From: UMGS1279 sp045536815
Lineage (GTDB): Bacteria; Bacillota; Clostridia; Oscillospirales; Acutalibacteraceae
Direction of reading: 5' to 3'
Length of the DNA stretch: 64,000 nucleotides
Assembly: GCA_045536815.1 (NCBI GenBank)
Contig: JAZSOH010000025.1
Span: 62,001 to 126,000 of the forward strand
Position numbers and translations under genes: made by a program. Shown one piece after another: positions 41,207 through 50,026 of the stretch (the first letter of the stretch is position 1; the number at the start of each line of letters is the position of its first letter). The notes beneath the pieces are model-generated. The model saw nothing but the letters and a program-made list of their open reading frames with translations. It searched no databases and was not told the origin of the DNA.

Positions 41207-43105
41207 ATGCCTATTTTAGCGGCACACAAACTTTCAAAAGAGTTTGCAGACCGAGTTCTTTTTTCGGATGTGAATTTTTCATTTGAAAAGGGCGATAAGG
41301 TTGGTTTTATTGGCGCTAGCGGTGCAGGTAAAACCACCCTCTTTAAGATTATTTTGGGTCACGAAAGCGCTAGTGGTGGTGAAATAGTAACCTCTAGTGG
41401 AATAAAAATCGGGTATTTAGAGCAACATGTTTGCGGTGATAGTGACCGCACAGCTTTTGAAGAAACCTTGCTTGTTTTTTCGGACCTTATTGAGATGGAA
41501 AAACGGCTTGAAGAAATAAATACAAAGCTTTTAACAAGTAGCGATTCTAAACTTATAGAAGAGCAGCTTAAACTTAGCGAGGCTTTTCAAAATGCGGGAG
41601 GTCTTACCTATTTAAGCAGAACTAATGCCGTTTTATTAGGGCTGGGTTTTTCTCCTTTAGAAATTCGACTGCCTGTTAGTGCTCTAAGTGGCGGCCAGCG
41701 TTCAAAAATAGGCCTTGCAAAGCTTCTTCTTTGCAATAATGACTTAATCCTTTTAGACGAGCCTACCAACCACCTCGACATAAATTCCATATCATTTTTG
41801 GAAGAATATATAAAATCTTTTAGTGGCTCTGCAATAATTATCTCACACGACCGCTTTTTTCTTAATCAAATATGCAATAAAACTTTAGAGCTTGAAAACC
41901 AAAAAATCTATTCCTGCGATGGCAATTTTGCCCGTTATGAAAAACTAAAACAGGAACGGCTTCTATCCGAAAAAAGAGAGTATGACAATAAAATTAAAGA
42001 GATTGAGCGTATTGAAGGCATAATCGAACAACAAAGGCGTTGGAATAGAGAAAAAAATATTAAAACTGCCGAGAGTAAGCAAAAACAAATCGACCGCATA
42101 GAAAAAACTTTGGTCAGACCTGAGAATGAGTCGCACAAAATTTTAATTGATTTTCCGGTTGCGGTTAAAAGCGGTAACAGAGTTTTATCGGTTTTAAATG
42201 AGCAGTGTCGTTTTGAAGATAAAGTTTTATATGAGAAGGTTAATTTTGAAATTTTAAGAGGGGAAAGGGTTTGCCTTATAGGTCCAAACGGCGTTGGCAA
42301 ATCAACACTAATAAAACGTCTTATTAGCAAAAAATATGAAGAATTTGTTTTCGGCACTTCGGTTACGGTTGGGTATTTCGACCAGTTTCAAGACAATTTA
42401 AATCCAAAATCAACTCCAAAAGATGAGATACACAGTGCTTACCCAAATCTTACCGATACTGCGGTAAGAAACGCACTTGCCGCATTTGAGTTTAAAGGTG
42501 ACGATGTATTTAAATTAAACGCGAGTCTCAGCGGCGGTGAAAAGGCAAGGGTTTCTATGTGTAAGCTTGTTTTGTCGGGCAAAAACTTTCTGGTTTTGGA
42601 TGAGCCTACTAACCATCTTGACCTTTATTCCAGAAAAGCGCTTGAAGATGCACTTTTAAGCTATGACGGAACCCTGCTTATAGTATCTCACGATAGATAT
42701 TTTATAAATAAAATTGCTACGAAAATTTTGTTTTTAGATAATGATGGGGTTACGACCATTAGCGGAAATTACGACGACTATTTGAAGTTTGCCGAAAAAA
42801 AGGGGCAGGAAGAGATAATAGAAATAAAAGAGGTTAAAGAGCAAAAGGGAAAGGATGCTTATTTATCTAACAAAAAACGTCAGTCGGACATTAGAAAGCT
42901 TGAAACCTTAGTGCAAAAAACTGAAAAGGAAATAAGCCGCCTTGAAGAAAAAAATGAAGAAATAAAGGCGCTTATAAACGAGGCGGGAAGCGATTTTGAA
43001 AAACTAACCGAACTAACCGAACTATTAAACGAAAATGAAAAAGCTTTAACCGAACAATTTGAAATTTGGGAAGAAAAAAGTATGTTGCTTTCCTCTATGG
43101 AATAA
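41207..43105 (+). CDS. ABC-F family ATPase
   Basis: A soluble 632-residue protein with two ABC cassettes and no membrane helices. Cassette 1 has Walker A GASGAGKTT, signature LSGGQRSK and Walker B LILLDEPTNHLD; cassette 2 has GPNGVGKST, LSGGEKAR and FLVLDEPTNHLD. The linker between them is charged and helical, as in ABC-F proteins that bind the ribosomal E site. A C-terminal coiled coil (about 545-632) resembles the Uup/YdiF group. The likely role is translation rescue or ribosome assembly; antibiotic protection cannot be judged from sequence. It is monocistronic, with a terminator directly after. Confidence 0.94.
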   Translation: MPILAAHKLSKEFADRVLFSDVNFSFEKGDKVGFIGASGAGKTTLFKIILGHESASGGEIVTSSGIKIGYLEQHVCGDSDRTAFEETLLVFSDLIEMEKRLEEINTKLLTSSDSKLIEEQLKLSEAFQNAGGLTYLSRTNAVLLGLGFSPLEIRLPVSALSGGQRSKIGLAKLLLCNNDLILLDEPTNHLDINSISFLEEYIKSFSGSAIIISHDRFFLNQICNKTLELENQKIYSCDGNFARYEKLKQERLLSEKREYDNKIKEIERIEGIIEQQRRWNREKNIKTAESKQKQIDRIEKTLVRPENESHKILIDFPVAVKSGNRVLSVLNEQCRFEDKVLYEKVNFEILRGERVCLIGPNGVGKSTLIKRLISKKYEEFVFGTSVTVGYFDQFQDNLNPKSTPKDEIHSAYPNLTDTAVRNALAAFEFKGDDVFKLNASLSGGEKARVSMCKLVLSGKNFLVLDEPTNHLDLYSRKALEDALLSYDGTLLIVSHDRYFINKIATKILFLDNDGVTTISGNYDDYLKFAEKKGQEEIIEIKEVKEQKGKDAYLSNKKRQSDIRKLETLVQKTEKEISRLEEKNEEIKALINEAGSDFEKLTELTELLNENEKALTEQFEIWEEKSMLLSSME

Positions 43106-43115
43106 TCAAAAAAAT

Positions 43116-43146
43116 AACCCGTTACAGCTTCACTGTAACGGGTTTT
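43116..43146. terminator. Terminator after the ABC-F gene
   Basis: Stem AACCCGTTACAG/CTGTAACGGGTT with T residues on one side and A residues on the other; it can also serve the converging lipoprotein gene. Confidence 0.9.
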
Positions 43147-43153
43147 GATTTAA

Positions 43154-44257
43154 TTATTGAGCCTCAGGATAAACGATTTTCTTAACCTTGAACTGCTTAG
43201 TAGCGTAGGTGTTTTCGTCTACCTTCATATCTTTAATTTCGTTATCGAGTTTTTTCTCGAAATCTTCGCTTTTGAGAACATACAAAATATCGTCTGTAAG
43301 TGCGGTTAGATAATAGTCATCTGAATTGATATCAAGCTTTTTATAAACAATAAAGCCGGATTTGTCGGAATTTTCGATAAGCTTTGTTTCGCCAACCTTT
43401 AAGGCGTCGATAGCATCAAAATCTTCACTTGCGTAGCTTGTATCAGAATCACCAACGATAGAGGCTCTTTCGTCTTTTGGACCGTCCTCTTCCTCGTGGT
43501 CGTGGTCGTGGCCTTCTGTATCTTCAGTTTCTTCTTGCTTACCGTTGATTTCCTCGTAAATCTTTTCGAAATCTTCACCTTTTGCAAGGCGGTCGGCATA
43601 ACCTTGATATTTTGTTTTTAAAGCCGATTTATCTGCATCTGTGGCCTTTTCTTCATAGGTTTCAGAAAGAAGATAAACGAGGTTATATTTATCGTTCATA
43701 GTTTTCTTAATGGTTTCTTTGTCAACCTCTTCTTTACCGCCTTCACCATAGGTGTATTTAAAATAAAGGTCGGAATATGTGCTTGAAAGGAAGGCTTTTT
43801 TGAAGGTTTCAAGAGAAACGCCGTTTGCTTCAAAGAAGGTTGAATAACCGTAGTAATACCAATAGTTTTCTACGTAAAGATTTGCGTTTTCTTTTTCCTC
43901 GTCGGTAATGGTAATTACCTTTTCGTCAATAAGCTTTTGAAAACGGGCATATTTTTTGCAACGGTTAATAGCGTCTTCTTTAACATAATCTACGAAGTCT
44001 TTGCCATCGATTTTTTCTTTATAATAATCGACCGCTGTGCTTGAAGAATCAGAACTTGTGTCTTCAGAAGCTTTTTGAGTATCAATTTTACTTTTAGCTT
44101 CCATATCACTTTCAATAAGGTTATACATATAAAGCGCAGAGGTAATCTCGACACCATCAATAGTAAGAGCAACCTCATCCTTTTTATGACAACCGGCAAA
44201 GGTTGAAATAGTGATTGCCGAAAGTAAAATTGCAAGAGCTTTTCTTAAAAGTTTCAT
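43154..44257 (-). CDS. PrsA/SurA-like foldase lipoprotein with His/Asp-rich insert
   Basis: A 367-residue lipoprotein (signal ending FAGC, Cys 23). The N-terminal part has the SurA/PrsA-type opening VALTIDGVEITSALYMYNL, followed by long charged helices and a parvulin-like C-terminal region (ADRLAKGEDFEKIYEEI, then G.T..I...SGF.VYK). A low-complexity insert with GHDHDHEEED (near 245) sits in that region and could bind metal. It probably folds or escorts proteins outside the membrane. The core proline-isomerase residues are not clear, so catalysis is uncertain. The ribosome binding site is AGGAGG. Confidence 0.75.
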   Translation of the reverse strand: MKLLRKALAILLSAITISTFAGCHKKDEVALTIDGVEITSALYMYNLIESDMEAKSKIDTQKASEDTSSDSSSTAVDYYKEKIDGKDFVDYVKEDAINRCKKYARFQKLIDEKVITITDEEKENANLYVENYWYYYGYSTFFEANGVSLETFKKAFLSSTYSDLYFKYTYGEGGKEEVDKETIKKTMNDKYNLVYLLSETYEEKATDADKSALKTKYQGYADRLAKGEDFEKIYEEINGKQEETEDTEGHDHDHEEEDGPKDERASIVGDSDTSYASEDFDAIDALKVGETKLIENSDKSGFIVYKKLDINSDDYYLTALTDDILYVLKSEDFEKKLDNEIKDMKVDENTYATKQFKVKKIVYPEAQ

Positions 44258-44505
44258 TTAAAACTTCCTCCTAATATCCACTGGAAAATTAACAAAACTA
44301 TTATACTATATTTACCTTAAAATGTCTAGCATTTTTTTAATATATAGGTTTAAGACTAAAAAGTTATAGGTCAAAAGAAATTTTTTCTAAAATTATTTCA
44401 ATTTTGTAATTTTTTGTAATTAAATTGATATCAAAATGTAAACAAAATGAAAGGACTTTTTTAAAACTAAAGTATATAATAATTATAGTAAGTGAGGTGA
44501 GTATA

Positions 44506-45105
44506 TTGTCAAAACGTATTTTAACAATTTTTCTGTCAATTGTTTTAGTTTTTAGCGCTTTGTCACAGGTTTCTTTTTCTGCTTTAGCAAAGGCGAAAGA
44601 AACTGAAGCTACTTTTGAAACAAAGCCTGTTGTAAATACTTCTGCCGTTAGTGGAATTATAACTGCACGTTTTGAAAATATGCTTGGTCTTAACTATCTT
44701 TACGGGGAAGATTTTTCTGATGACAAAACAGTTATTGAAAATTCAATACTTTCCCTAATAAATTATGCCGAAGACGGTGAAATTGATAAAAATTTGGTAC
44801 TAAACTTTATCGCTAATATGTATGGTCTTTCGGTTGACGAAAATGCAGCAGTTTATGACTATGCACCGGCTAGCTTTGGTAAGTTTGCGGTTATCCCTCG
44901 TGGATATAGTTTTATTAGCCACGAAATTATATCGGTAACCGAAAATGATGGCGGTTATGTTGTTCTTTCTAATATGACCGTTACTGAGCACGATGGTGGG
45001 GAATATACTCAGCTTGTTGAAACCGTTTTCGTTGCAAATGTTGGTAGTTATTATGGGTTTAATATTATAAGTTCTGACTTTGTTTCAGGTGGAAATAAAA
45101 TTTAA
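44506..45105 (+). CDS. Secreted protein of unknown function
   Basis: A 199-residue protein starting at TTG 44506, which follows GTGAGGTGA; the frame continues 27 codons upstream without a site. A signal peptide is clear (SKRIL, hydrophobic core, then SALAKA). The mature part contains acidic, Tyr-rich beta-like stretches such as NDGGYVVLSNMTVTEHDGG near the C-terminus. No Cys, anchor or repeat is present. I do not recognise the family. A -10-like TATAAT lies about 35 bases upstream, and a terminator follows, so the gene is probably transcribed alone. Confidence 0.7.
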   Translation: MSKRILTIFLSIVLVFSALSQVSFSALAKAKETEATFETKPVVNTSAVSGIITARFENMLGLNYLYGEDFSDDKTVIENSILSLINYAEDGEIDKNLVLNFIANMYGLSVDENAAVYDYAPASFGKFAVIPRGYSFISHEIISVTENDGGYVVLSNMTVTEHDGGEYTQLVETVFVANVGSYYGFNIISSDFVSGGNKI

Positions 45106-45133
45106 TCGTTAATATTAATTAAAATATGTCTTA

Positions 45134-45165
45134 AAATGTGCACTTCTTTGGTGCACATTTTTTTG
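45134..45165 (+). terminator. Terminator after the secreted protein gene
   Basis: Stem AAATGTGCAC/GTGCACATTT followed by a T-run. Confidence 0.88.
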
Positions 45166-45183
45166 TTTTTACTTTGATGGTTA

Positions 45184-45212
45184 TTGCAATAAAAGGCTTA
45201 ATATGGTAAAAT
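45184..45212 (+). promoter_or_regulatory. Promoter of the phosphatase-ruvX-pfoR-like operon
   Basis: TTGCAA and TAAAAT with a 17-base spacer, 40 bases before the start codon. Confidence 0.55.
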
Positions 45213-45252
45213 TATAAAGAATAATATAATTTTAGAAAAAGGGGGGAGAGAG

Positions 45253-45927
45253 ATGACTGAGCTTTATATAGTAAGGCACTGCGAGGCGGTTGGTAATGTT
45301 GAAAGGTTTTTTCAAGGAGTTTGCGATACCGATATTAGTGAGTGTGGGGCTTTACAGCTTGAAAAACTAGCCGAAAGGTTTAAGGATATTAAACTTGATG
45401 CAGTTTATTCCAGTCCGTTAAAACGTGCCTTTAAAACTGCCGAAGCAATAAACAAATATCACTCTCTGCCTATAAAAATACATAAGAAGCTTATTGAAAT
45501 TGATGGCGGTGAGATAGAGGGTCTTTTTTGGGGAGAATTTGATGTTACAAGACCTGTTTTAGAATATAACTGGAATATGGAGCCACATCTTTTTCATCCC
45601 GAAGGCGGCGAAGCTATGAGTAGCGTATATAAGCGCTCTTGGGAAGCGGTTTTAGATATTGTAGGTGAAAATGAAGGAAAAAGCGTTGCTATTGCTTCGC
45701 ATGGTTGTACAATAAGAAATATTATGTGCCACGCTTTAGGAAAACCAATAGAGCAGTTAAAAACTGTTCCTTGGGCGGATAATACGGGTGTATTTTTACT
45801 AAGGTTTAGTGGCGAAGAGTTACCCGAAATTGTTATGTATAACGACTATTCTCATTTACCACAAGAACTTTTACCAAAGCATAGTAGAATTCGTACTGTA
45901 GTTTACGATAAAAAACCTAACGAATAG
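45253..45927 (+). CDS. Histidine phosphatase family protein
   Basis: A 224-residue member of the phosphoglycerate mutase-like superfamily. The phospho-acceptor motif RHCEAVGN is at residue 8 and the second catalytic His in ASHGCTIR near 156. An Arg in SSPLKRAFKTAEAI near 60 and a Glu in EIDGGEIEG near 88 complete the active site. Such proteins are mostly broad phosphatases (sugar phosphates, cobalamin precursors, CobC-like); the substrate cannot be given. The ribosome binding site is a G-rich GGGGGGAGAG. ruvX follows closely. Confidence 0.88.
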   Translation: MTELYIVRHCEAVGNVERFFQGVCDTDISECGALQLEKLAERFKDIKLDAVYSSPLKRAFKTAEAINKYHSLPIKIHKKLIEIDGGEIEGLFWGEFDVTRPVLEYNWNMEPHLFHPEGGEAMSSVYKRSWEAVLDIVGENEGKSVAIASHGCTIRNIMCHALGKPIEQLKTVPWADNTGVFLLRFSGEELPEIVMYNDYSHLPQELLPKHSRIRTVVYDKKPNE

Positions 45928-45937
45928 GGTGAGCGGT

Positions 45938-46366
45938 ATGATTATAATGGGTGTTGACCTTGGAAGTGTTCGAACGGGTATAGCGGTTTCTGATAACGGC
46001 GAAAGCTTTGCTTTCCCCAGATGCGTTATAACCGAGCGAAATCAAGAGGCTTTGATAGATAAAATACTAGATGAGGCGAGGGCTTCAGGTGCAAAGAGGC
46101 TGGTTGTTGGTCTGCCTAAAAATATGGATGGCTCACTTGGTTTTAAGGCTAAGCAGTGTAGCGAAATTGCCGAGGTATTAAAACAAAAATTCGACGGTGA
46201 TTTGGTTATGTGGGATGAGAGGTGTACAACAGTTTCTGCACATATTGCGCTAAATGCGACAAATACTCGCGGTAAAAAGCGTAAGGAAGTTGTCGATGCG
46301 GTTGCTGCCACAATGATTTTAGAAGATTATCTGAATTTTTTAAAAAATGTCAGTAAGGAGGTATAA
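45938..46366 (+). CDS. ruvX: RuvX/YqgF family RNase H-like nuclease
   Basis: A 142-residue RNase H-fold protein: GVDLGSVRTGIAVSD at the N-terminus (catalytic Asp), VVGLPKNMDGS near 60, the WDERCTT motif near 92 (Glu) and VDA.AA..IL..YL near the end (Asp). The family is linked to pre-16S rRNA 5' processing and was earlier named a Holliday-junction resolvase. The start is ATG 45938 with AGGGTGA upstream; an in-frame GTG at 45929 is too close to the site. It begins ten bases after the phosphatase gene and overlaps the ribosome binding site of the next gene. Confidence 0.92.
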   Translation: MIIMGVDLGSVRTGIAVSDNGESFAFPRCVITERNQEALIDKILDEARASGAKRLVVGLPKNMDGSLGFKAKQCSEIAEVLKQKFDGDLVMWDERCTTVSAHIALNATNTRGKKRKEVVDAVAATMILEDYLNFLKNVSKEV

Positions 46367-46367
46367 A

Positions 46368-47447
46368 ATGAACGCAATTAAGAAATATTTGAATAGAATT
46401 TTTATTGATGGACTTAGCGGTATGGCTTTGGGCCTTTTCTCAACCCTTATAATTGGCACAGTTATTACACAAATCGGCCAGTTTGTTACAACCGCCATAA
46501 ATACAGAGGTGGGAAACCTTATAACAGTAATAGGTAAGGTTGCTTCTGCGCTTACCGGCGCGGGAATAGGTGCAGGTGTTGCTTATAAGTTTAAAGAAAG
46601 CCCTGCGGTTGTTATTTCTGCGGCGGTTTGCGGTATGATTGGCGCTTTTGCAACTAAAATTCTAACAGGCGCAGTTTTTGTAGATAACACAATTATTTTT
46701 GCAGGCCCGGGTGAACCGCTTGGCGCATTTCTAGGCGCTTATGTAGGCATTGAAATTGGTCACCTTATTTCAGGTAAAACAAAAATTGATATCATTTTAA
46801 CCCCTCTTGTTACAATTACTACAGGATCTTTGGTGGGCCTTTTAATTGGACCACACATATCAAAGGTAATGACAAGCCTTGGTGCGCTTATCAACTGGGG
46901 AACCGAGCAACAACCATTTATTATGGGTATAGTTGTTTCTGTTTTGATGGGTATGATTTTAACCCTTCCCATAAGCTCGGCGGCAATTGGCGTTATTCTC
47001 AATTTAAGCGGTATTGCAGCAGGTGCGGCGGCAGTTGGTTGTGCGGCAAATATGATAGGTTTTGCTTTCGCAAGCTACAGGGAAAATAAAATGGGCGGTG
47101 TTTTTGCTCAGGGAATTGGTACAAGTATGCTTCAGGTTCCAAATATTGTGAAAAAACCTCTTATTTGGCTTCCGGCAATCTTAACAAGTGCGATTTTAGG
47201 CCCTATTTCAACATGTCTTTTAAAAATGACAAATAATGCTACCGGCTCGGGTATGGGTACTTGTGGCTTTGTTGGACAAATTATGGCATATCAAACTATG
47301 ACTGCGTCTGGTGCAAACACTTGGATAGTTTTACTTCAAATTGTTGTTATGCATTTTGTTTTACCGGGAGTTTTGGCAGTGGTTATATCCGAAGCCATGA
47401 GAAAATTAGGCCTAATTAAAGACGGCGATATGAAGTTGGATTTTTAA
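46368..47447 (+). CDS. PfoR/PTS EIIC-like membrane protein
   Basis: A 359-residue protein with about ten membrane segments rich in Gly and Ala, of the COG3641 (PfoR) group related to PTS EIIC permeases. Features include an opening NRIFIDGLSGMALGLFSTLIIG-type helix, GPGEPLGAFLGAY near 125, a TGSGMGTCGFVGQI segment near 300 and a C-terminal MRKLGLIK. PfoR was named in Clostridium perfringens toxin regulation, but its function is unclear and no toxin gene is nearby. The ATG at 46368 is just before the ruvX stop's end and has AAGGAGGT. Substrate unknown. Confidence 0.82.
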   Translation: MNAIKKYLNRIFIDGLSGMALGLFSTLIIGTVITQIGQFVTTAINTEVGNLITVIGKVASALTGAGIGAGVAYKFKESPAVVISAAVCGMIGAFATKILTGAVFVDNTIIFAGPGEPLGAFLGAYVGIEIGHLISGKTKIDIILTPLVTITTGSLVGLLIGPHISKVMTSLGALINWGTEQQPFIMGIVVSVLMGMILTLPISSAAIGVILNLSGIAAGAAAVGCAANMIGFAFASYRENKMGGVFAQGIGTSMLQVPNIVKKPLIWLPAILTSAILGPISTCLLKMTNNATGSGMGTCGFVGQIMAYQTMTASGANTWIVLLQIVVMHFVLPGVLAVVISEAMRKLGLIKDGDMKLDF

Positions 47448-47520
47448 TTTTAAATAATAATTTATTTCTTTTAACAAACATTAATTATAGCTTTATATTT
47501 ATTAAGGAAACGATATTTAT

Positions 47521-48951
47521 ATGAGAAAAACAAAAATAATATGTACTTTAGGTCCTGCAAGTGCCAATGAAAAAACAATTACTAAAATGGTTGAGGCAGG
47601 TATGAATGTTGCCCGTCTTAATTTTTCGCACGGCACTCACGAGTATCATAAAGAAACTATTGAACTAATTAAAAAGGTGCGCAATAAATTAAAAGCACCT
47701 GTTGCTATTTTGTTGGATACTAAGGGTCCCGAAATTCGTCTTGGAAAATTTAAAGAAGACAGCGTTAACCTTATAAACGGACAAAAATTCATTTTGACAA
47801 CAGAAGAAGTTTTGGGTGACGAAAAAATAAGCTTCGTTTCATATAAAAATTTGCCTAACGAGCTTAAAATAGGCGATACCGTTTTAATTGACGATGGCAA
47901 GGTGAAGCTTAGCGTAGATAACACAACCAAAACCGAGATTGAATGTACTGTTTTGGTTGGTGGAAAAATAAGCAATCGTAAGGGAGTTAATATTCCTAAC
48001 GTTTCACTTGATATGGAATATATAAGCCCCGCAGACGAAAAGGATATAATTTTTGGTATTGAAAATGATATCGATTATATCGCCGCTTCATTTGTACGCC
48101 GAAAAGAAGATATTATTGCTCTTAGAAAATTTGTTGATTACCACGGCGGGCACAGTATTAAACTAATTTCTAAGATAGAAAATATTGAAGGTATAAAAAA
48201 TTTCGACGAAATCTTAAGATATTCTGACGGAATAATGGTTGCCAGAGGAGATATGGGTGTTGAGGTTGAGTTTGAAAGACTTCCCGGTCTTCAAAAGAAA
48301 TTCATTAAAAAATGTTATCTTTCGGGCAAGGTGGTTATTACCGCTACACAAATGCTTGAATCTATGATAACAAGCAAAACACCAACGAGAGCCGAAATTA
48401 CCGACGTTGCCAACGCTATTTTTGATGGTACATCGGCAATAATGCTTTCGGGCGAAACTGCCGTTGGTACTCATCCCGAGCATGTTGTAGAGGTTATGGC
48501 TAAAATTGCAAAACAGGCCGAAACAGACGCATTTGAGATGAACTATTATCGCGATAAAAACTATATTATGGAATTTGAAGATATAACAAATGCGATTTGT
48601 GATGCGGCATGTAAAGCGGCAACCGACCTTTCGGCTAAGGCAATTATTGCGGTTACAAAATCGGGCCATACGGCGCGAAGGGTTTCAAAGTTCAGGCCTA
48701 AAGAGGTTATTGTTGCGGCCACCCCAAGCCTTAAAACCTTTTATCAGTTGGCGCTTTCGTGGGGGGTATATCCGGTATTAGCTCTAAATCAGGAAAGCTC
48801 GGATGCTTTGTTCTCGCACGCTATTGACTGCGCAAGGCAGGATGATTTGGTTTCTTCGGGCGATGTTGTAGTTATTACGGCCGGTGTTCCGCTTAATGTA
48901 CAGGGAACAACAAATCTTTTAAAGGTTCAGGTTGTTGAGGGAAGAATATAA
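47521..48951 (+). CDS. pyk: Pyruvate kinase
   Basis: This glycolytic enzyme transfers phosphate from phosphoenolpyruvate to ADP. It shows TKIICTLGPAS at the N-terminus, the substrate and metal region LDTKGPEIR near 65, KIENIEG near 220, the MVARGDMGVE loop near 240, and TQMLESMI..K.PTRAE near 279-294. At 476 residues it has the three core domains and lacks the extra C-terminal PEP-utiliser domain found in Bacillus Pyk. The ribosome binding site is AAGGAAA. It is followed by a strong terminator shared with rpmB. Confidence 0.97.
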   Translation: MRKTKIICTLGPASANEKTITKMVEAGMNVARLNFSHGTHEYHKETIELIKKVRNKLKAPVAILLDTKGPEIRLGKFKEDSVNLINGQKFILTTEEVLGDEKISFVSYKNLPNELKIGDTVLIDDGKVKLSVDNTTKTEIECTVLVGGKISNRKGVNIPNVSLDMEYISPADEKDIIFGIENDIDYIAASFVRRKEDIIALRKFVDYHGGHSIKLISKIENIEGIKNFDEILRYSDGIMVARGDMGVEVEFERLPGLQKKFIKKCYLSGKVVITATQMLESMITSKTPTRAEITDVANAIFDGTSAIMLSGETAVGTHPEHVVEVMAKIAKQAETDAFEMNYYRDKNYIMEFEDITNAICDAACKAATDLSAKAIIAVTKSGHTARRVSKFRPKEVIVAATPSLKTFYQLALSWGVYPVLALNQESSDALFSHAIDCARQDDLVSSGDVVVITAGVPLNVQGTTNLLKVQVVEGRI

Positions 48952-48964
48952 AAAATGAAAAGAA

Positions 48965-48995
48965 AAAAGGGACTGCGATGCAGTCCCTTTTCTTT
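48965..48995. terminator. Bidirectional terminator between pyk and rpmB
   Basis: Stem AAAAGGGACTGC/GCAGTCCCTTTT with a GAT loop. Confidence 0.9.
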
Positions 48996-49011
48996 ATAAC
49001 CTTAAGCTTAA

Positions 49012-49200
49012 TTAGATAGCGCGAGTAACCTTGCCTGAACGAAGACAACGGGTACAAACATTAATTCTACGGGGAGAACCATTAACAATTGCTTTAACGC
49101 GCTTTACGTTGGGTTTCCAAACACGGTTTGAACGTCTGTGAGAGTGGGAAACCTTAATACCAAAAGTAAGCTCTTTGTTGCAAATTTCACACTTAGCCAT
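49012..49200 (-). CDS. rpmB: 50S ribosomal protein L28
   Basis: A 62-residue ribosomal protein with MAKCEICNKELTFG at the N-terminus, SHS.R...R.WKPN..R near 18-33 and a C-terminal CTRCLRSGK. Two Cys pairs (CEIC and CTRC) mark the zinc-binding form; zinc-free paralogs exist in many bacteria, so zinc-dependent switching is possible. The ribosome binding site is AAAGGAGGT. It stands alone on the minus strand. In Bacillus rpmB lies next to spoVM; here the two are 46 kb apart. Confidence 0.97.
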   Translation of the reverse strand: MAKCEICNKELTFGIKVSHSHRRSNRVWKPNVKRVKAIVNGSPRRINVCTRCLRSGKVTRAI

Positions 49201-49307
49201 GAGTATAACCTCCTTTTTGTTTCTTACATAGCAAGTAATATGTTAACACATTTAAGTCCAAATTTCAAGTGTTTTTTTGAGTTTTCTTTCAAAAAAGAAT
49301 AAAATGC

Positions 49308-49335
49308 TTGAATTTTGTCGCATTTGTGGTATACT
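49308..49335 (+). promoter_or_regulatory. Promoter of the gph-dCMP deaminase pair
   Basis: TTGAAT and TATACT with a 16-base spacer, about 35 bases before the start codon. Confidence 0.55.
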
Positions 49336-49369
49336 TTAGTCAGTAAGAAAAATTTTTTGAGGGTTTTAT

Positions 49370-50017
49370 ATGAAATTCAAAGCGGTTTTATTTGATTTAG
49401 ATGGCACTTTAGTTAATTCGCTATACGACTTAGCTGACTCGGTTAATCATATCTTGGCAAAAAACGGTTTTCCCGTTCACGAAACGGATGAATATAAATA
49501 TTTTGTAGGTAACGGAATTCCAACAATGCTTAGACGTGCTATGCCGCAAAATGAGGGCGAAGAGGTTCATAAAAAGCTTGTTGACGAATTCATTGAATAT
49601 TATTCTGTTCACTCTCTCGATAAAACTGCGCCGTATGATGGAATAAAGGAACTTGTTTACGATTTAAAGGCGGCAGGCATTAAGGTTGCGGTTGTAACAA
49701 ACAAGGCGCAAGAGGCAGCAAATACAGTTGTAAAAATGCTTTTTGGCGATGTTTTTGACTGCATTATGGGTCTCAGTCCCGGCGTACCCGCTAAGCCCGA
49801 CCCGACTTCGGCCCTAATGGTTATGGAAAAACTAGGTGTTAAACCTGAAGACTGTGCTTTTATTGGCGATACATCGGTTGATATTACTGTTGGTGTGAAT
49901 TCCGGCGCTTTTGCCGTTGGTGTTCTTTACGGTTTCAGAAAAAAGGAAGAGCTTGAAGCAGCAGGCGCAAAGGTTTTTGCAGAAAACTCAGAAGAACTAA
50001 GAAAAATTTTAATTTGA
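49370..50017 (+). CDS. gph: HAD family phosphatase, phosphoglycolate phosphatase-like
   Basis: A 215-residue HAD hydrolase. Motif I is DLDGTLVNS at residue 8 (nucleophile and acid/base Asp), motif II is VVTNKA near 105, and motifs III/IV read KPDPT...(near 142) and FIGDTSVDI near 165. A helical cap with ADSVNHILAKNGFP fits the Gph/PpaX group that acts on phosphoglycolate or pyrophosphate. The exact substrate is uncertain. It begins 35 bases after its promoter and is followed by a deaminase gene nine bases later. Confidence 0.88.
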   Translation: MKFKAVLFDLDGTLVNSLYDLADSVNHILAKNGFPVHETDEYKYFVGNGIPTMLRRAMPQNEGEEVHKKLVDEFIEYYSVHSLDKTAPYDGIKELVYDLKAAGIKVAVVTNKAQEAANTVVKMLFGDVFDCIMGLSPGVPAKPDPTSALMVMEKLGVKPEDCAFIGDTSVDITVGVNSGAFAVGVLYGFRKKEELEAAGAKVFAENSEELRKILI

Positions 50018-50026
50018 GGTGCTACT

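Noticed and set aside
41207..43105. Antibiotic resistance ABC-F protein
   Set aside because: Housekeeping and resistance ABC-F proteins cannot be told apart by motifs; context is housekeeping.
45253..45927. Cobalamin phosphatase CobC as a firm name for the histidine phosphatase
   Set aside because: Only superfamily motifs are visible and no cobalamin genes are nearby, so the substrate was left open.
46368..47447. Toxin regulator role for the PfoR-like protein
   Set aside because: The name comes from a Clostridium perfringens locus; no toxin gene is present and the family looks like a permease.
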